A stretch of 50,386 bases of DNA from an uncultured Chloroflexales bacterium (GTDB lineage: Bacteria; Chloroflexota; Chloroflexia; Chloroflexales; Chloroflexaceae), in the NCBI GenBank assembly GCA_937967405.1, contig CALCJV010000074.1:1-50386 (forward strand), in the 5' to 3' direction. The position numbers were made by a program, and so were the translations under genes. This document shows positions 1-7,262 of the stretch, piece by piece. The notes under the pieces were generated by a model, which saw nothing but the letters and a program-made list of their open reading frames with translations, was not told the origin of the DNA and made no database searches. The stretch's first letter is position 1. The number at the start of each line of letters is the position of its first letter.

Positions 1-1
1 G

Positions 2-659
2 CTACCCAACAGCACACAAGCCCTCTCGGCTTCCGATGACAGCACGCTCAAGCTGTGGGAGCTGACCACCGGCGCGTGCGCCCTGACCCTCCGCGGGCAT
101 ACATCTGGGGTCATGAGTGTAGCTGTGCTACCCAACGGCACACAAGCCCTCTCGGCTTCCGATGACGGCACGCTCAAGCTATGGGAGCTGACCACCGGCA
201 CGTGCGCCTTGACCCTCAGCGGGCATCTGGCTGCAGTCTGGAGCGTGGCCCCGCTGCCCAATGGCACACAAGCCATCTCGACTTCTGAGGACGGTACGCT
301 CAAGCTGTGGGATGTAACCACCGGCGCATGTCGCCTGACCCTCAGCGGGCATAGGTCTGGAGTCACAAGTGTAGCCGTGTTGCCCAACGGCACACAGGCA
401 GAGCAACTATGAAGCGCACCACTGCGACATTTTGGTCATGCGCGTGGCGAGGCTGCCCAATAGCACACAAGCTCTCTCGGCTTCCGATGACGGCACGCTC
501 AAGCTGTGGGATGTGACCACCGGCGCGTGCATCCTGACCTTTGCTAGCGATAACCCGTTCATTTGCTGCGCTCGCACAGCTGATGGGCGCACCGTGATCG
601 CTGGCGATAGCTTGGGGGTGGTATACTTCCTGCGGCTGTCGCTGCCGTTGGTCGCCTAG
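2..659 (+). pseudogene. Decayed 3' end of a WD40-repeat protein gene
   Basis: The frame beginning at base 2 is open at the left edge and encodes consecutive WD40 blades with the motif TLKLWxxTTGxCxLTLSGH. The DNA unit is 126 bp (42 residues), with equivalent points at 21, 147 and 273. After VLPNGTQA the frame ends at a TGA at 410-412. The last blade resumes in another frame near 438, and its equivalent point at 472 lies 199 bp from the previous one instead of 126. The last segment ends with AGDSLGVVYFLRL, the usual closing segment of bacterial WD40 proteins. I read this as a WD40 gene broken by an indel or rearrangement inside its repeats; its 5' part, often a TIR/NB-ARC or protease domain in such proteins, lies outside the window. 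A sequencing or assembly error in the repeats is the alternative. Confidence 0.7.
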
Positions 660-685
660 GGGCGGGGGGCCGCGCTGCCCCATCC

Positions 686-723
686 CGCCCTTCGTGCCCT
701 TCGCGTTCTTCGTGGTCTGCCCT
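686..723. repeat. Dispersed intergenic repeat, copy 1
   Basis: A 38-bp GC-rich stretch of the pattern cccttcgtgcccttcgcg followed by ttcttcgtggtctgccc. Its reverse complement matches 7263-7299 at about 34 of 38 positions. Both copies lie next to the end of a gene and both have a ggtgtcagg string nearby. It does not encode a plausible protein. I interpret it as a small dispersed, REP-like, non-coding repeat. Confidence 0.55.
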
Positions 724-758
724 CCCCACCCCCCGCCCCCTGAAACCTGACACCTACC

Positions 759-2231
759 CTACGGTGCGCTGGCTGCTGCGCCCGGCGAGCTAGCCTGCAT
801 CATTGTCAGGAGTTCCAGCTGTCCCTGCCGCGCCAGATCAGCCGCCTCCGCCAGAATACGGGCCGCCTCTTGTGGTGCGTGGAAGCCCATCGAATTCTCC
901 GCCGAGACATAATCTAGCCGCCACTGGGCCTTGCGCTGGAAATCGCGGGCCACGCTCAACTGCTCATCGCTATAGCCCTGCGCCACCGCTGCCTCCAGAT
1001 CATCAATCAAGGCCCCTACCGCTGCTTCGCCTCGCTGGAGCAGTGCAAAAGTGCGATCCTGAATCGTAGTCACTCGCGCCTCAATCTCATCCGTCGTGTA
1101 GTTATGGCAAGTCTGGCATGCCGCCGCGACATTCAGCATCGGGCTACGCACCCAGTGATCCGACACTTTAACCGCTCCCTCGCGTTGATAGGGCATATGG
1201 CAATCGGCACACGCCACCCCACTGCGGGCATGAATGCCTTGACTCCACAGCTCAAACTCTGGGTGCTGGGCCTTCAAGGTAGGTGCGCCGGTGATCGCAT
1301 GGGCCCAATCCTTAAAGCCGACCTCATCGTAATACTGCTCGATCTGGTCCATCTTTAGCCCATTGTGCCATGGGTAGGTGACGCGCTTCTCATCACCCTT
1401 GAAGTAATACTCAACATGGCACTGGGCACACACCAGCGAGCGCATCTCTTGGCGGGTGGCCAATACGTTCGGATCATACACACCTTGCTTGCCCGCCGCC
1501 CGCCAACGTTCGATGCTCGGCAGGTGCGGTAACGGCGCATCGCTTCGGGCCAGCGTATCAATGCCTTCCATAAAGGCGGGCTTGGTGATGCGGAGCTGCA
1601 TCGTATTCGGCGTGTGGCAATCAATACACGCTATCGGATGATTGACAAGATGCGTGGCTTCTGAATAGGGCATCGAGTTAATCAGCTCAAAGCCCTTCAT
1701 AATCTGGGCTTGCCAATGCTCAGGGGCTGGATCAGCTCCATGAGCTAGCCCCATCTCACGGTAGGCATTCACATTCGAGGCGTGGCAGTGCAGACATGCA
1801 CCGGGCTGCTTGCGTTCGGTGACGCGGCGTGTCTCACGCTGATCGGAGAGCATATAGGCATGCCCGCGATCTTCGCGGTAATCCAGTGCAAACGCATAGC
1901 CATCAAAGATGCGCCGCCAGATTGGATACTCATCCAGCTTTTGGAAGTCCTCGCTGCCACCGTAGCGGGTGCGCTCGACATCTACCGTGCGTTGATACGA
2001 ATCATACTGGCGGGGGAAGTTTGCGCCCCACACCGCCGGATCCGCTTCCCATTCGCCAATCTCGGTGACTTGGAAGTGGCGTTGCTGACCTTCCGCTTGG
2101 CGTTGAATGATGTTGGCGAGCAGCAAGGTAATGCTCGCTGTGACGGCAGCCACGCCAAGCAAAACAGCCGCATACAGCAGCAGGCTACGGCGATTTGTGG
2201 CTCCTGTCTCGGGTCTTTGCTGTGTTCCCAT
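759..2231 (-). CDS. nrfA: Cytochrome c nitrite reductase, catalytic subunit NrfA (ammonia-forming)
   Basis: Reduces nitrite to ammonium with six electrons on the outer face of the membrane. The 490-residue product has one N-terminal hydrophobic segment (about 16-41) and five c-type heme motifs: CLHCH 146-150, CIDCH 202-206, CAQCH 268-272, CADCH 341-345 and CQTCH 372-376. HVEYYF (272-277) and KAQH (320-323) contain the conserved active-site Tyr and His, and the length fits the family. The first (catalytic) heme motif is CXXCH, not the classical CXXCK, as in the CXXCH clade of NrfA. The gene follows nrfH by 18 bp, with a purine-rich agaaagagag ribosome site upstream, so the two are surely co-transcribed. 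The sequence alone does not show whether its main role is respiration or detoxification. Confidence 0.95.
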   Translation of the reverse strand: MGTQQRPETGATNRRSLLLYAAVLLGVAAVTASITLLLANIIQRQAEGQQRHFQVTEIGEWEADPAVWGANFPRQYDSYQRTVDVERTRYGGSEDFQKLDEYPIWRRIFDGYAFALDYREDRGHAYMLSDQRETRRVTERKQPGACLHCHASNVNAYREMGLAHGADPAPEHWQAQIMKGFELINSMPYSEATHLVNHPIACIDCHTPNTMQLRITKPAFMEGIDTLARSDAPLPHLPSIERWRAAGKQGVYDPNVLATRQEMRSLVCAQCHVEYYFKGDEKRVTYPWHNGLKMDQIEQYYDEVGFKDWAHAITGAPTLKAQHPEFELWSQGIHARSGVACADCHMPYQREGAVKVSDHWVRSPMLNVAAACQTCHNYTTDEIEARVTTIQDRTFALLQRGEAAVGALIDDLEAAVAQGYSDEQLSVARDFQRKAQWRLDYVSAENSMGFHAPQEAARILAEAADLARQGQLELLTMMQASSPGAAASAP

Positions 2232-2249
2232 AACGCGCTCTCTTTCTGT

Positions 2250-2723
2250 TTAGCGGGGTGAACCATGCCCAACGCTGGTATGACATTGAATACAATCCAA
2301 TTGCTCGCTGCCCAGCGCAGCGTGCGACTGGATCGGCTCCACAAACGCCTGATGGCAGTGCAGGCAGTTGTTCAGCAAGATCGCCTTGCTCTGCGGACGC
2401 ATCTGGATCGGCTCGTGGAAATCATTCAGGGTGAAGCCTTTCGAGTGTGCATACCCATTCTCCACTTTTGTGAGATACTTGCCAATCAGGTCGTGCGGCA
2501 CATGGCAATCGTTGCATGTAGCCACCGTATGATGACTAGCTTGCTGCCACGTGTCGTACTGATCCTGCATGATGTGGCAATTGGCGCAATTGGCAGGATC
2601 GTTGGAAAGGTACGAGGTGCCCTTCGCATAATGGAAGGTGGCCCCACCCATCCCAATCGCTAGCCCAACGCCAGCAACCAAGAGCACACCAAGCAGGTTG
2701 AACGGAATCCGAAACCCCATCAC
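2250..2723 (-). CDS. nrfH: Cytochrome c nitrite reductase small subunit NrfH
   Basis: Membrane-anchored tetraheme quinol dehydrogenase of the NapC/NirT family that passes electrons from menaquinol to NrfA. The 157-residue protein has one N-terminal membrane helix (about 8-29) and four heme motifs: CANCH 46-50, CNDCH 70-74, CLHCH 120-124 and CIQCH 144-148. The size and heme count match NrfH. The start is GTG at 2723, or the ATG immediately after it at 2720; an AAGGAG lies 6 to 9 bases upstream. It directly precedes nrfA. The 145-bp gap to hcp upstream holds two strong hairpins, so nrfHA may be partly uncoupled from hcp transcription. Confidence 0.95.
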   Translation of the reverse strand: MMGFRIPFNLLGVLLVAGVGLAIGMGGATFHYAKGTSYLSNDPANCANCHIMQDQYDTWQQASHHTVATCNDCHVPHDLIGKYLTKVENGYAHSKGFTLNDFHEPIQMRPQSKAILLNNCLHCHQAFVEPIQSHAALGSEQLDCIQCHTSVGHGSPR

Positions 2724-2739
2724 GACAAACTCCTTCAGC

Positions 2740-2812
2740 GGGCCGCGTGCACCGGAGACACGCCCCAGCCGAACCGCTGCGCGGTGGGGCGGTGGCGGGC
2801 GGCACGCGGCCC
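2740..2812 (-). other. Nested hairpin in the nrfH leader
   Basis: An outer 11-bp perfect inverted repeat pairs 2740-2750 (gggccgcgtgc) with 2802-2812. Inside it, cgcccc at 2761-2766 pairs with ggggcg at 2786-2791, and accgc at 2773-2777 pairs with gcggt at 2781-2785. The arms therefore nest in one long structure ending 16 bases before the nrfH start codon. There is no T-run, so a classical terminator is unlikely. It may be a processing or stability element, or a translational control element. Confidence 0.55.
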
Positions 2813-2823
2813 AATCATTGCCA

Positions 2824-2859
2824 CTACTAGGGGCAGTGCTCTTGAGCTACCCCCAGTAG
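2824..2859 (-). terminator. Hairpin just downstream of hcp, possible weak terminator
   Basis: ctactagggg at 2824-2833 pairs with ccccagtag at 2851-2859, with one bulged base, starting 10 bases after the hcp stop codon. No T-tract follows, so termination would be weak or factor-assisted, and read-through into nrfHA is possible. Confidence 0.4.
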
Positions 2860-2868
2860 CAGCATCAG

Positions 2869-4533
2869 CTAGGCTCCGATCAGCATCGCGGCCACATCGG
2901 CTTCAGCCGTACTAATCGGCTTGAGGTTGAAAGTGCGGACAAGGAAGTCGGCGACATTGGACGACAAAAACGCGGGGAGAGTGGGCCCCAGCCGAATGCC
3001 CTGCACACCTAGATACAGCAGCGACAGCAGCACCAGCACAGCCTTCTGCTCATACCACGCAAGGTCATACGAAATTGGGAGATCGTTGAGACTAGCCGCT
3101 CCGACTGCGTCGCGGAGCGCAAGAGCGACCTTGACGAGCGAGTAGGAGTCGTTGCACTGCCCCGCATCGAGCACGCGGGGGATGCCCCCAATGTTCCCCA
3201 GATTGAGCTTGTTGTAGCGATACTTGGCGCACCCAGCCGTGAGGATGATCGTATCTGCGGGCAGCGTGCGGGCAACCTCAGTGTAGTAAGCCCGTTCTTT
3301 GTGTCGCCCATCGCAGCCAGCCATCACAACAAAACGTTTGATCGCGCCACGCTGGATGGCATCCAGTACCACATCGGCTTGGCTCAACACCGTCTGGTGG
3401 GCAAAGCCAACCATCACGGTGCCGCTTTCGAGTGGAGTCGGGGGGGCACAGGTACGGGCGCGGGCGATCACTGCACTGAAGTCCTTGGGCTGGCCTAGCT
3501 CCCGATCTGCAATGTGGGCAATCCCATCCCAGCCAACCATGCCAGTGGTAAACAGGCGGTCGGCATAGTCGGGGCGGGGCTGCTGGAGACAGTTGGTGGT
3601 GACAATGATCGGCCCATTGAAGCGGCTAAACTCGCGCTGCTGCTCCCACCACGCGCCGCCGTAGTTGCCAATCAGGTGGGGGAACTGCTTGAAGGCGGGA
3701 TAGGCATGCGCGGGCAACAGCTCGCCATGCGTATACACATTGATGCCCGTGCCGACGGTTTGCTGCAACACTTCATACAGATCAAGCAGATCGTGCCCAC
3801 TCACAAGGATACCGGGCCGCGTGGGATCCACACCAATGTTGACGGCGGTGGGGACGGGGTGGCCAAACCGGCTCGTGCTGGCGGCATCAAGCAGGGCCAT
3901 CACCTGCACGCCGTATGCGCCGCAGCGCATAGCGAGGGCGATCAGGTCGTTCAAATCGCGGCGATCATCGGTGAGCGCGGCTAGCCCCTCCTGTATAAAT
4001 GCGAGCAAGGTAGGGTCCCCGTGTTCCAGCACGTAGGCGTGATCAGTATAGGCCGCTAAGCCCTTCAGCCCGTAGGTAAGGAGTTCGCGCATCGCACGGA
4101 TGTCGGCATCAGTGGTGGTATCGGCCTGCACACCAACCTGATAACCGCGCTGGATGAATGCGTCAAGTTCGCCGGTAGCTGGCTCAGTTGCGGCAGCCGG
4201 CAGGCGCAGCGCAGCAGGATCGGGGGTGCAGGCGAGGAGCTGGGTGCGGAGGGTGTCACGGCGGGCTAAGGCTTCACAGGTTAATGCATAGATCCGCTGG
4301 CGATCAAAATTGACGTTGGTGAGCGTCGCAAACAAGGCGTGGGCGACAAACAGATCGGTCGCTGGGTCGCTGATGCCGAGCGCACGGGCGGGCACAGCCA
4401 CCGCCGCTAGGCCTTTGAGGGCATAAACAAGGTAATCTTGCAGGGCTGCAAGATCGGCATCTTTACCACACGTCCCCCGAATGGTACAGCCGCTATTTTT
4501 GGCTGTTTCTTGGCACTGATAACAAAACATCAC
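2869..4533 (-). CDS. hcp: Hybrid cluster protein (hydroxylamine reductase / NO reductase)
   Basis: Iron-sulfur protein carrying a cubane and the hybrid Fe-S-O cluster. The family reduces hydroxylamine in vitro and is now viewed mainly as a nitric oxide reductase or nitrosative-stress protein. The 554-residue product has N-terminal cysteines 4, 7, 16 and 22 (Cx2Cx8Cx5C, the class I pattern) and C-terminal hybrid-cluster motifs such as AGCAKYRYNKL and LDAGQCNDSYS. The start is GTG at 4533, placed 8 bases after GGAGG; an ATG follows immediately at 4530. Upstream are a good promoter (4581-4608) and a perfect palindrome (4627-4640). The placement beside nrfHA and two Crp/Fnr genes fits removal of NO formed during nitrite reduction. 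Confidence 0.95.
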   Translation of the reverse strand: MMFCYQCQETAKNSGCTIRGTCGKDADLAALQDYLVYALKGLAAVAVPARALGISDPATDLFVAHALFATLTNVNFDRQRIYALTCEALARRDTLRTQLLACTPDPAALRLPAAATEPATGELDAFIQRGYQVGVQADTTTDADIRAMRELLTYGLKGLAAYTDHAYVLEHGDPTLLAFIQEGLAALTDDRRDLNDLIALAMRCGAYGVQVMALLDAASTSRFGHPVPTAVNIGVDPTRPGILVSGHDLLDLYEVLQQTVGTGINVYTHGELLPAHAYPAFKQFPHLIGNYGGAWWEQQREFSRFNGPIIVTTNCLQQPRPDYADRLFTTGMVGWDGIAHIADRELGQPKDFSAVIARARTCAPPTPLESGTVMVGFAHQTVLSQADVVLDAIQRGAIKRFVVMAGCDGRHKERAYYTEVARTLPADTIILTAGCAKYRYNKLNLGNIGGIPRVLDAGQCNDSYSLVKVALALRDAVGAASLNDLPISYDLAWYEQKAVLVLLSLLYLGVQGIRLGPTLPAFLSSNVADFLVRTFNLKPISTAEADVAAMLIGA

Positions 4534-4580
4534 TGATCACTCCTCCGCATTCAAATCGAACCGCCACTGGTTCGTCTCTC

Positions 4581-4608
4581 ATACTATTCTCATCTGCAAG
4601 GATAGCAA
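4581..4608 (-). promoter_or_regulatory. Predicted hcp promoter
   Basis: On the minus strand a -35 element TTGCTA (4608-4603), a 16-bp spacer and a -10 element TAGTAT (4586-4581) predict a start near 4574, about 40 bases ahead of hcp. The palindrome at 4627-4640 is then centred near -60, a class I activator position. Confidence 0.5.
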
Positions 4609-4626
4609 ACAGAGCCGTGCGTGTCC

Positions 4627-4640
4627 TTGCGCTAGCGCAA
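4627..4640. promoter_or_regulatory. Palindromic operator, copy 1 (hcp side)
   Basis: TTGCGCTAGCGCAA is a perfect 14-bp palindrome with the TTGxx-N4-xxCAA layout of Fnr/Crp-family sites. An identical copy lies at 5497-5510. It is a probable binding site for one of the two adjacent Crp/Fnr regulators. Confidence 0.65.
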
Positions 4641-4718
4641 ACAAGGGCGTGAGGTAGTGAAAGATTAACGCGAGAAGAATAGCTGAGGATTCAATGATCA
4701 ACACTGATTCCCCTGCGG

Positions 4719-5462
4719 CTAACACGGTGGTACTCGCTCGTCAGTGATCGGCAGCACGCTCCCTGCATGGGCGTGCAGAAGAGCGAGATCGTGCAGGATC
4801 AGGGCCGTGCGATCAGCCGTGAGCAGGTTGGATTGGGCCCACGTCCTGAGCGTGCGGCTGACAGTGGGCAGGGTGGTATGGGTGAGTTCAGCAAGCTGCT
4901 GGCGGGTCACGGGGAGCACCAGTGGCGTAGCAGGGTCGGGCCGAGCCGGGAGCTGCACAGCCAGCCGTACAAGGGCGCGGGCGATGCGCTGCTCGACGCG
5001 CAGGGTGGCTAGCTCGTAGGTGCGGCGAGCGAGCTGCTGATTGCAGGCGTGGGCCAGCTGCAACAGGTGCAGCGTGAGCGGCGGGTGGGCTTCGCAGAGG
5101 CTCTGGAGGGTAGCCTGAGTCCATGTTAAGAGCTGCGTGGTTTGGGTGGCTTGCGCGGTGAGCGGATAGCGTGCGGCCGGCACGGCGGCGATCAGCCCCA
5201 CATCACGGATTGGCAGTAGTAGCTCAAAGCCGAGCTGGTGTCCTTCGGGGGTGATCTGGAACAGGTACACCTGCCCCGTACCCAGCAGATAGATGGAGCG
5301 GGCCGGCTCGCCTTGCCCAAAGAGGAGCTGCCCAGTGGCCAGCTGGACAGGTTGGGCTGCGGCGAGCGCACGCTGATAGAGGGGCGCGGGCAGCACCGAC
5401 AGCCATCGGCTGTGGGGGCCGAGTAGGGCTGGTTGGAGTGGTTGGCGGGCGGCATCGCTCAT
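4719..5462 (-). CDS. Crp/Fnr-family transcriptional regulator, copy 1
   Basis: A 247-residue regulator with an N-terminal cyclic-nucleotide-binding-like beta barrel (about 20-130, with the GQGEPARSIYLLGTGQV stretch), a dimer helix, and a C-terminal winged helix-turn-helix (about 183-212, LAELTHTTLPTVSRTLRTW). No Fnr-type N-terminal cysteine cluster is present, so it may sense NO by heme, as DNR/NnrR-like proteins do, or another ligand; the signal cannot be read from the sequence. No ribosome site precedes the ATG. A promoter-like pair (ACGACA, 17 bp, TATGCT) places the transcript start at the ATG itself, suggesting a leaderless mRNA, with the palindrome 5497-5510 centred at about -41.5. The DNA at 4966-5016 is almost identical to the equivalent stretch of the next regulator gene. 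Confidence 0.88.
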   Translation of the reverse strand: MSDAARQPLQPALLGPHSRWLSVLPAPLYQRALAAAQPVQLATGQLLFGQGEPARSIYLLGTGQVYLFQITPEGHQLGFELLLPIRDVGLIAAVPAARYPLTAQATQTTQLLTWTQATLQSLCEAHPPLTLHLLQLAHACNQQLARRTYELATLRVEQRIARALVRLAVQLPARPDPATPLVLPVTRQQLAELTHTTLPTVSRTLRTWAQSNLLTADRTALILHDLALLHAHAGSVLPITDERVPPC

Positions 5463-5468
5463 AGCGTG

Positions 5469-5497
5469 AGCATACGCCGCGTGGGGTTGGCTGTCGT
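5469..5497 (-). promoter_or_regulatory. Predicted promoter of the first Crp/Fnr gene
   Basis: On the minus strand ACGACA (5497-5492), a 17-bp spacer and TATGCT (5474-5469) predict a start at about 5462, which is the first base of the ATG. The weak -35 touches the palindrome 5497-5510, as expected of a class II activator-dependent promoter. Confidence 0.45.
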
Positions 5498-5510
5498 TGC
5501 GCTAGCGCAA
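5497..5510. promoter_or_regulatory. Palindromic operator, copy 2 (regulator side)
   Basis: TTGCGCTAGCGCAA again, identical to 4627-4640, with the same two bases (ac) following it. It is centred 41.5 bp from the first base of the downstream regulator gene, which suggests auto-regulation or cross-regulation by the two Crp/Fnr proteins. Confidence 0.65.
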
Positions 5511-5521
5511 ACAGGGCTGGG

Positions 5522-6274
5522 TTAGCAGGGCGGTGGTTCGATCTGCAAGGGGCTACTTGGCACATCATCGGCAATGGCGATGAGGCGTTCCCGATCACGC
5601 ACGATAACCCGCTCGCGGCCGGATGTGACGATCCCCTGTTGTTCCCACGCGCTGAGCGTGCGGCTGACGGTGTAGAGCGTCGTGCCGGTCATATCGGCGA
5701 GGTGCTGGCGCGAGAGGGGGATCCCAATTAGCGTGCCGCCGACGTGGTCAGGCACGCCCGCTTGGCGCGTCAGGCGTACAAGGGCGCGAGCGATGCGCTG
5801 CTCGACGCGCAGGGTGGCTAGCTCGCGGTAGAGGGTTTGCAGCTGCACAAAACGCCCGGTGACCATCCGCATGGCCCGCACGGCCAGCACCGGATACTGC
5901 TCAATCAGGGCAGTGAGAGATGCACTGTCCCACGCAAGCAGCGTGCCGGTAGGGTTGAGACACTGCATGGTGAGCGGGTATTCGGCGTTGGGGATCGCGG
6001 CAACAATGCCGACTTCGCGGATGGGGCTGAGCAAGCCGAGAATGATCTGCTTCCCTTCAGGGGTGATCTGGATCAGACGGAGCTGCCCTTCGCAGAGCAG
6101 ATAGAAGTGCTGCGCGGGATCGCCCTGATGGAAGAGATACTGTTCGCTGCTGATGGTGCACCACCGAGCTGCGTGCGCGACGGCGTGGAGGGCAGCTTCG
6201 GGGAGGCCTTGAAAGTAGCGGCTGTGCTGAATGTAGGCATAGGCAGTTTGGTTTGGTAAGGCAATCGTTTTCAT
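5522..6274 (-). CDS. Crp/Fnr-family transcriptional regulator, copy 2
   Basis: A 250-residue paralogue of the preceding regulator. The order is an N-terminal sensor barrel (HQGDPAQHFYLLCEGQLRL), a dimer helix containing LATLRVEQRIARALVRL, and a C-terminal helix-turn-helix (LADMTGTTLYTVSRTLSAW). I chose the ATG at 6274 over the GTG at 6292 because family members start close to this point and because a TATACT box at 6288-6283 would start transcription at or just before this ATG, leaving almost no leader. No ribosome site is visible. The gene is 59 bp upstream of its paralogue and reads the same way. It may co-regulate hcp and nrfHA. The ligand is unknown. Confidence 0.87.
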   Translation of the reverse strand: MKTIALPNQTAYAYIQHSRYFQGLPEAALHAVAHAARWCTISSEQYLFHQGDPAQHFYLLCEGQLRLIQITPEGKQIILGLLSPIREVGIVAAIPNAEYPLTMQCLNPTGTLLAWDSASLTALIEQYPVLAVRAMRMVTGRFVQLQTLYRELATLRVEQRIARALVRLTRQAGVPDHVGGTLIGIPLSRQHLADMTGTTLYTVSRTLSAWEQQGIVTSGRERVIVRDRERLIAIADDVPSSPLQIEPPPC

Positions 6275-6282
6275 TACAAAAT

Positions 6283-6288
6283 AGTATA
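6283..6288 (-). promoter_or_regulatory. -10 box of the second Crp/Fnr gene
   Basis: TATACT on the minus strand ends 8 bases before the ATG at 6274, so transcription would start within a base or two of the start codon. No convincing -35 is visible. Confidence 0.4.
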
Positions 6289-6406
6289 ACACAAGTGGCA
6301 GGGGGCGGGTGTAGGGGGGCGGGTGTTAGGGAACGCGGGGCACGGGACGAGCGCGGGGGCTACCCGCTGACCCACACTGGATACCCGACCATCCCCAGCC
6401 CTGTGC

Positions 6407-6412
6407 TATAAT
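6407..6412 (+). promoter_or_regulatory. -10 box of the Uma2-family gene
   Basis: A consensus TATAAT ends 8 bases before the ATG at 6421, with no ribosome site between. This predicts a leaderless transcript, divergent from the regulator gene. No clear -35 is visible. Confidence 0.5.
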
Positions 6413-6420
6413 ACATCCGC

Positions 6421-7053
6421 ATGTACAAGCCGACTCGCTGCGAGGCATACCTAGTGACAACAGACGAGACCACCCAACTCTTGTACGACCTCGCCGCTGT
6501 GCTGCCGCAGCAAGGCAGGTGGACTGCCGCCGACTACACGTGGCTGACTGACCGCACCAATCACCTGATCGAACTGGCCGATGGGCGATTAGAGGTCTTA
6601 CCCCTGCCCACCGAACAGCACCAGCGGATTGTGCTAGCCCTCTACCGCCTACTCTACGCCTTCATGCTGACCGCCGCGCCGGATGGGGTGCTGCTGGTGG
6701 CTCCCATGCGGCTGCGGCTTGCCCCCAATCGCTACCGCAAGCCAGACCTGATCTATCTGCAATCGGCTACTGATCCTCGGCGGGCTGACGCGCACTGGGA
6801 TGGAGCCGATCTGGTGATCGAAGTCATCAGCCCCAGCAACCCTGATCTTGATCGCATCACCAAGCGACACGAGTATGCCGAGCGGGGCATTCTGGAATAT
6901 TGGATCGTAGCCCCGCACGACGCAACCCTGACTATCCTCACGCTGCGCGGCAGCACCTACACTGAGCACGGCACTTTTCGGCGCGGCACGCGAGCAACCT
7001 CGCCGTTGCTCGCCGGACTCCAATTCGATGTGCAGGCAGTGTTAGGCGAGTAG
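6421..7053 (+). CDS. Uma2-family protein (DUF820, PD-(D/E)XK nuclease fold), copy 1
   Basis: A 210-residue protein with the restriction-endonuclease-like core of the Uma2 family: the RKPDLIYL strand with the first acidic residue, DLVIEVISPSN with the central Glu, and the downstream Lys in TKRHEYAERGILEYWIV. These supply a plausible D-E-K metal-binding site. The family is greatly expanded in Cyanobacteria and Chloroflexota and its function is unknown; a link to mobile elements has been suggested. An internal GTG at codon 12 is an alternative start. It stands alone, divergent from the Crp/Fnr pair and followed by hairpins and repeats. A second member lies at 39507-40148. Confidence 0.85.
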   Translation: MYKPTRCEAYLVTTDETTQLLYDLAAVLPQQGRWTAADYTWLTDRTNHLIELADGRLEVLPLPTEQHQRIVLALYRLLYAFMLTAAPDGVLLVAPMRLRLAPNRYRKPDLIYLQSATDPRRADAHWDGADLVIEVISPSNPDLDRITKRHEYAERGILEYWIVAPHDATLTILTLRGSTYTEHGTFRRGTRATSPLLAGLQFDVQAVLGE

Positions 7054-7106
7054 CCCGGCCCCCTCCCTGTCAAGCATTCTCAGTTTCACCCCGCCGCACC
7101 AATCAT

Positions 7107-7157
7107 TTGACACCCGCCGTGCCGCCGGATGCCGCATTGCACGCGGCAGGGTGTCAA
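7107..7157 (+). terminator. Long hairpin downstream of the Uma2 gene
   Basis: ttgacaccc at 7107-7115 pairs with gggtgtcaa at 7149-7157. The stem continues inward through gccgtgc against gcacgcggc with a two-base bulge. It lies 54 bp after the Uma2 stop. It has no T-tract, so it may be a factor-assisted terminator or a repeat-borne hairpin. Confidence 0.45.
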
Positions 7158-7262
7158 GCCTTTCGTGGCAAGATGGGATTCGGCGGGCATGCGCGGGACG
7201 GATATGGGACATACCTCGTGCCTATGTTGTACTTGTTCGTGGTGCAAGGTGTCAGGGCGAGC

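Noticed and set aside
1782..2261. Long antisense frames opposite nrfA, glycosyltransferase and che genes
   Set aside because: Typical shadows of GC-rich codon use; the opposite strand carries clear family motifs.
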